Source: Limnobacter sp. CACIAM 66H1
GTDB taxonomy: Bacteria; Pseudomonadota; Gammaproteobacteria; Burkholderiales; Burkholderiaceae_B
Length of the DNA: 64,000 bases
Assembly (NCBI RefSeq): GCF_001601825.1
Contig: NZ_LUJK01000010.1
Coordinates: 1-64,000 of the forward strand
Direction of reading: 5' to 3'
The notes beneath the pieces were generated by a model. The model was not told where the DNA came from. It saw nothing but the letters and a program-made list of their open reading frames with translations, and ran no database searches. Below, piece after piece: positions 63,854 to 64,000 of the stretch (positions are counted from its first letter, which is position 1; every line of letters begins with the position of its first letter). The position numbers and the translations under genes are program-made.

Positions 63854-64000
63854 TCAGCTTCGGCTTTCCTGGCGGTATTCTTCTAGCTTGTTGCCCCGGT
63901 ACACCTGTTTAAAGAAAATGGGTGTCAGGAAGGTGGTGACAATGCCCATTAACACCAAGGTTGAGAACATGGTAGGGCCAATAAAGCCGTTCTGGTAGGC
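63854..64000 (-). CDS. CPA2-type cation/proton antiporter, C-terminus only (partial)
   Basis: The reverse strand ends in 48 residues reading GFIGPTMFSTLVLMGIVTTF then LTPIFFKQVYRGNKLEEY before the TGA at 63854-63856. This is the last membrane segment and short cytoplasmic tail typical of Na+/H+ antiporters of the CPA2 family (the PTxFSTLVLMxIVTTxxTP pattern). The rest of the gene lies beyond the window's right edge. The call rests on this pattern alone. Confidence 0.7.
   Translation of the reverse strand, partial: AYQNGFIGPTMFSTLVLMGIVTTFLTPIFFKQVYRGNKLEEYRQESRS

Overview
The window looks like the chromosomal origin region of a betaproteobacterium of the order Burkholderiales. The evidence is the leftward cluster rpmH-rnpA-yidD-yidC-mnmE facing the rightward cluster dnaA-dnaN-gyrB, a small protein of the Burkholderiales-type DUF3567 family, an NtrY-like kinase joined to a receiver-FIS regulator and trkAH, and moderate GC with no sign of foreign DNA. 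A Limnobacter-like organism would fit (moderate GC, sulfur-type YeeE transporters, formate oxidation), but that name is an inference. No rRNA, tRNA, CRISPR array, transposase or prophage gene was found.

Layout. 1-484: end of a response regulator. 484-10367: replication and translation core with a candidate oriC between dnaA and dnaN, closed by a terminator after gyrB. 10385-16446: an efflux pump, a marR-hotdog-hotdog operon with a perfect palindromic operator, a cyclopropane fatty acid synthase and a large orphan membrane protein. 16568-21024: a two-gene NAD-linked formate dehydrogenase (fused NuoE/NuoF-type subunit plus molybdenum subunit). 21216-27702: patatin lipoprotein, NarL-type regulator, DUF4197 protein, PCu(A)C copper chaperone, TonB receptor with a His-rich partner, acyltransferase. 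27734-33223: Tat-exported phosphatases PhoD and PhoX, then a chemoreceptor with a secreted cache-domain protein. 33505-39508: cytochrome P460-family lipoprotein, metallo-beta-lactamase-fold protein, CHASE hybrid kinase, YeeE/YedE pair, MnmC2-like oxidoreductase. 39521-47846: topB, dprA, def, fmt, htpX, rsmB, DUF4390. 47843-54442: NtrY-like kinase, receiver-FIS regulator, trkA, trkH, CobW-like fragment, DUF3567. 54499-63839: MFS transporter with a structured upstream region, the Entner-Doudoroff genes edd-eda divergent from zwf-ppc around a HexR-like operator, and an FRG-domain protein. The window ends inside a cation/proton antiporter gene.

The most notable observation is that three genes carry a single extra base: dnaA and fmt, both in A7 runs and both normally essential, and the signal-peptide region of the PCu(A)C gene. 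Sequencing or assembly error is the simplest reading, but each site is given so that it can be checked. Other leads are the 633-residue orphan membrane protein, the chemoreceptor plus secreted sensor pair, the structured region upstream of the MFS gene, and several operator-like palindromes that point to specific regulators.
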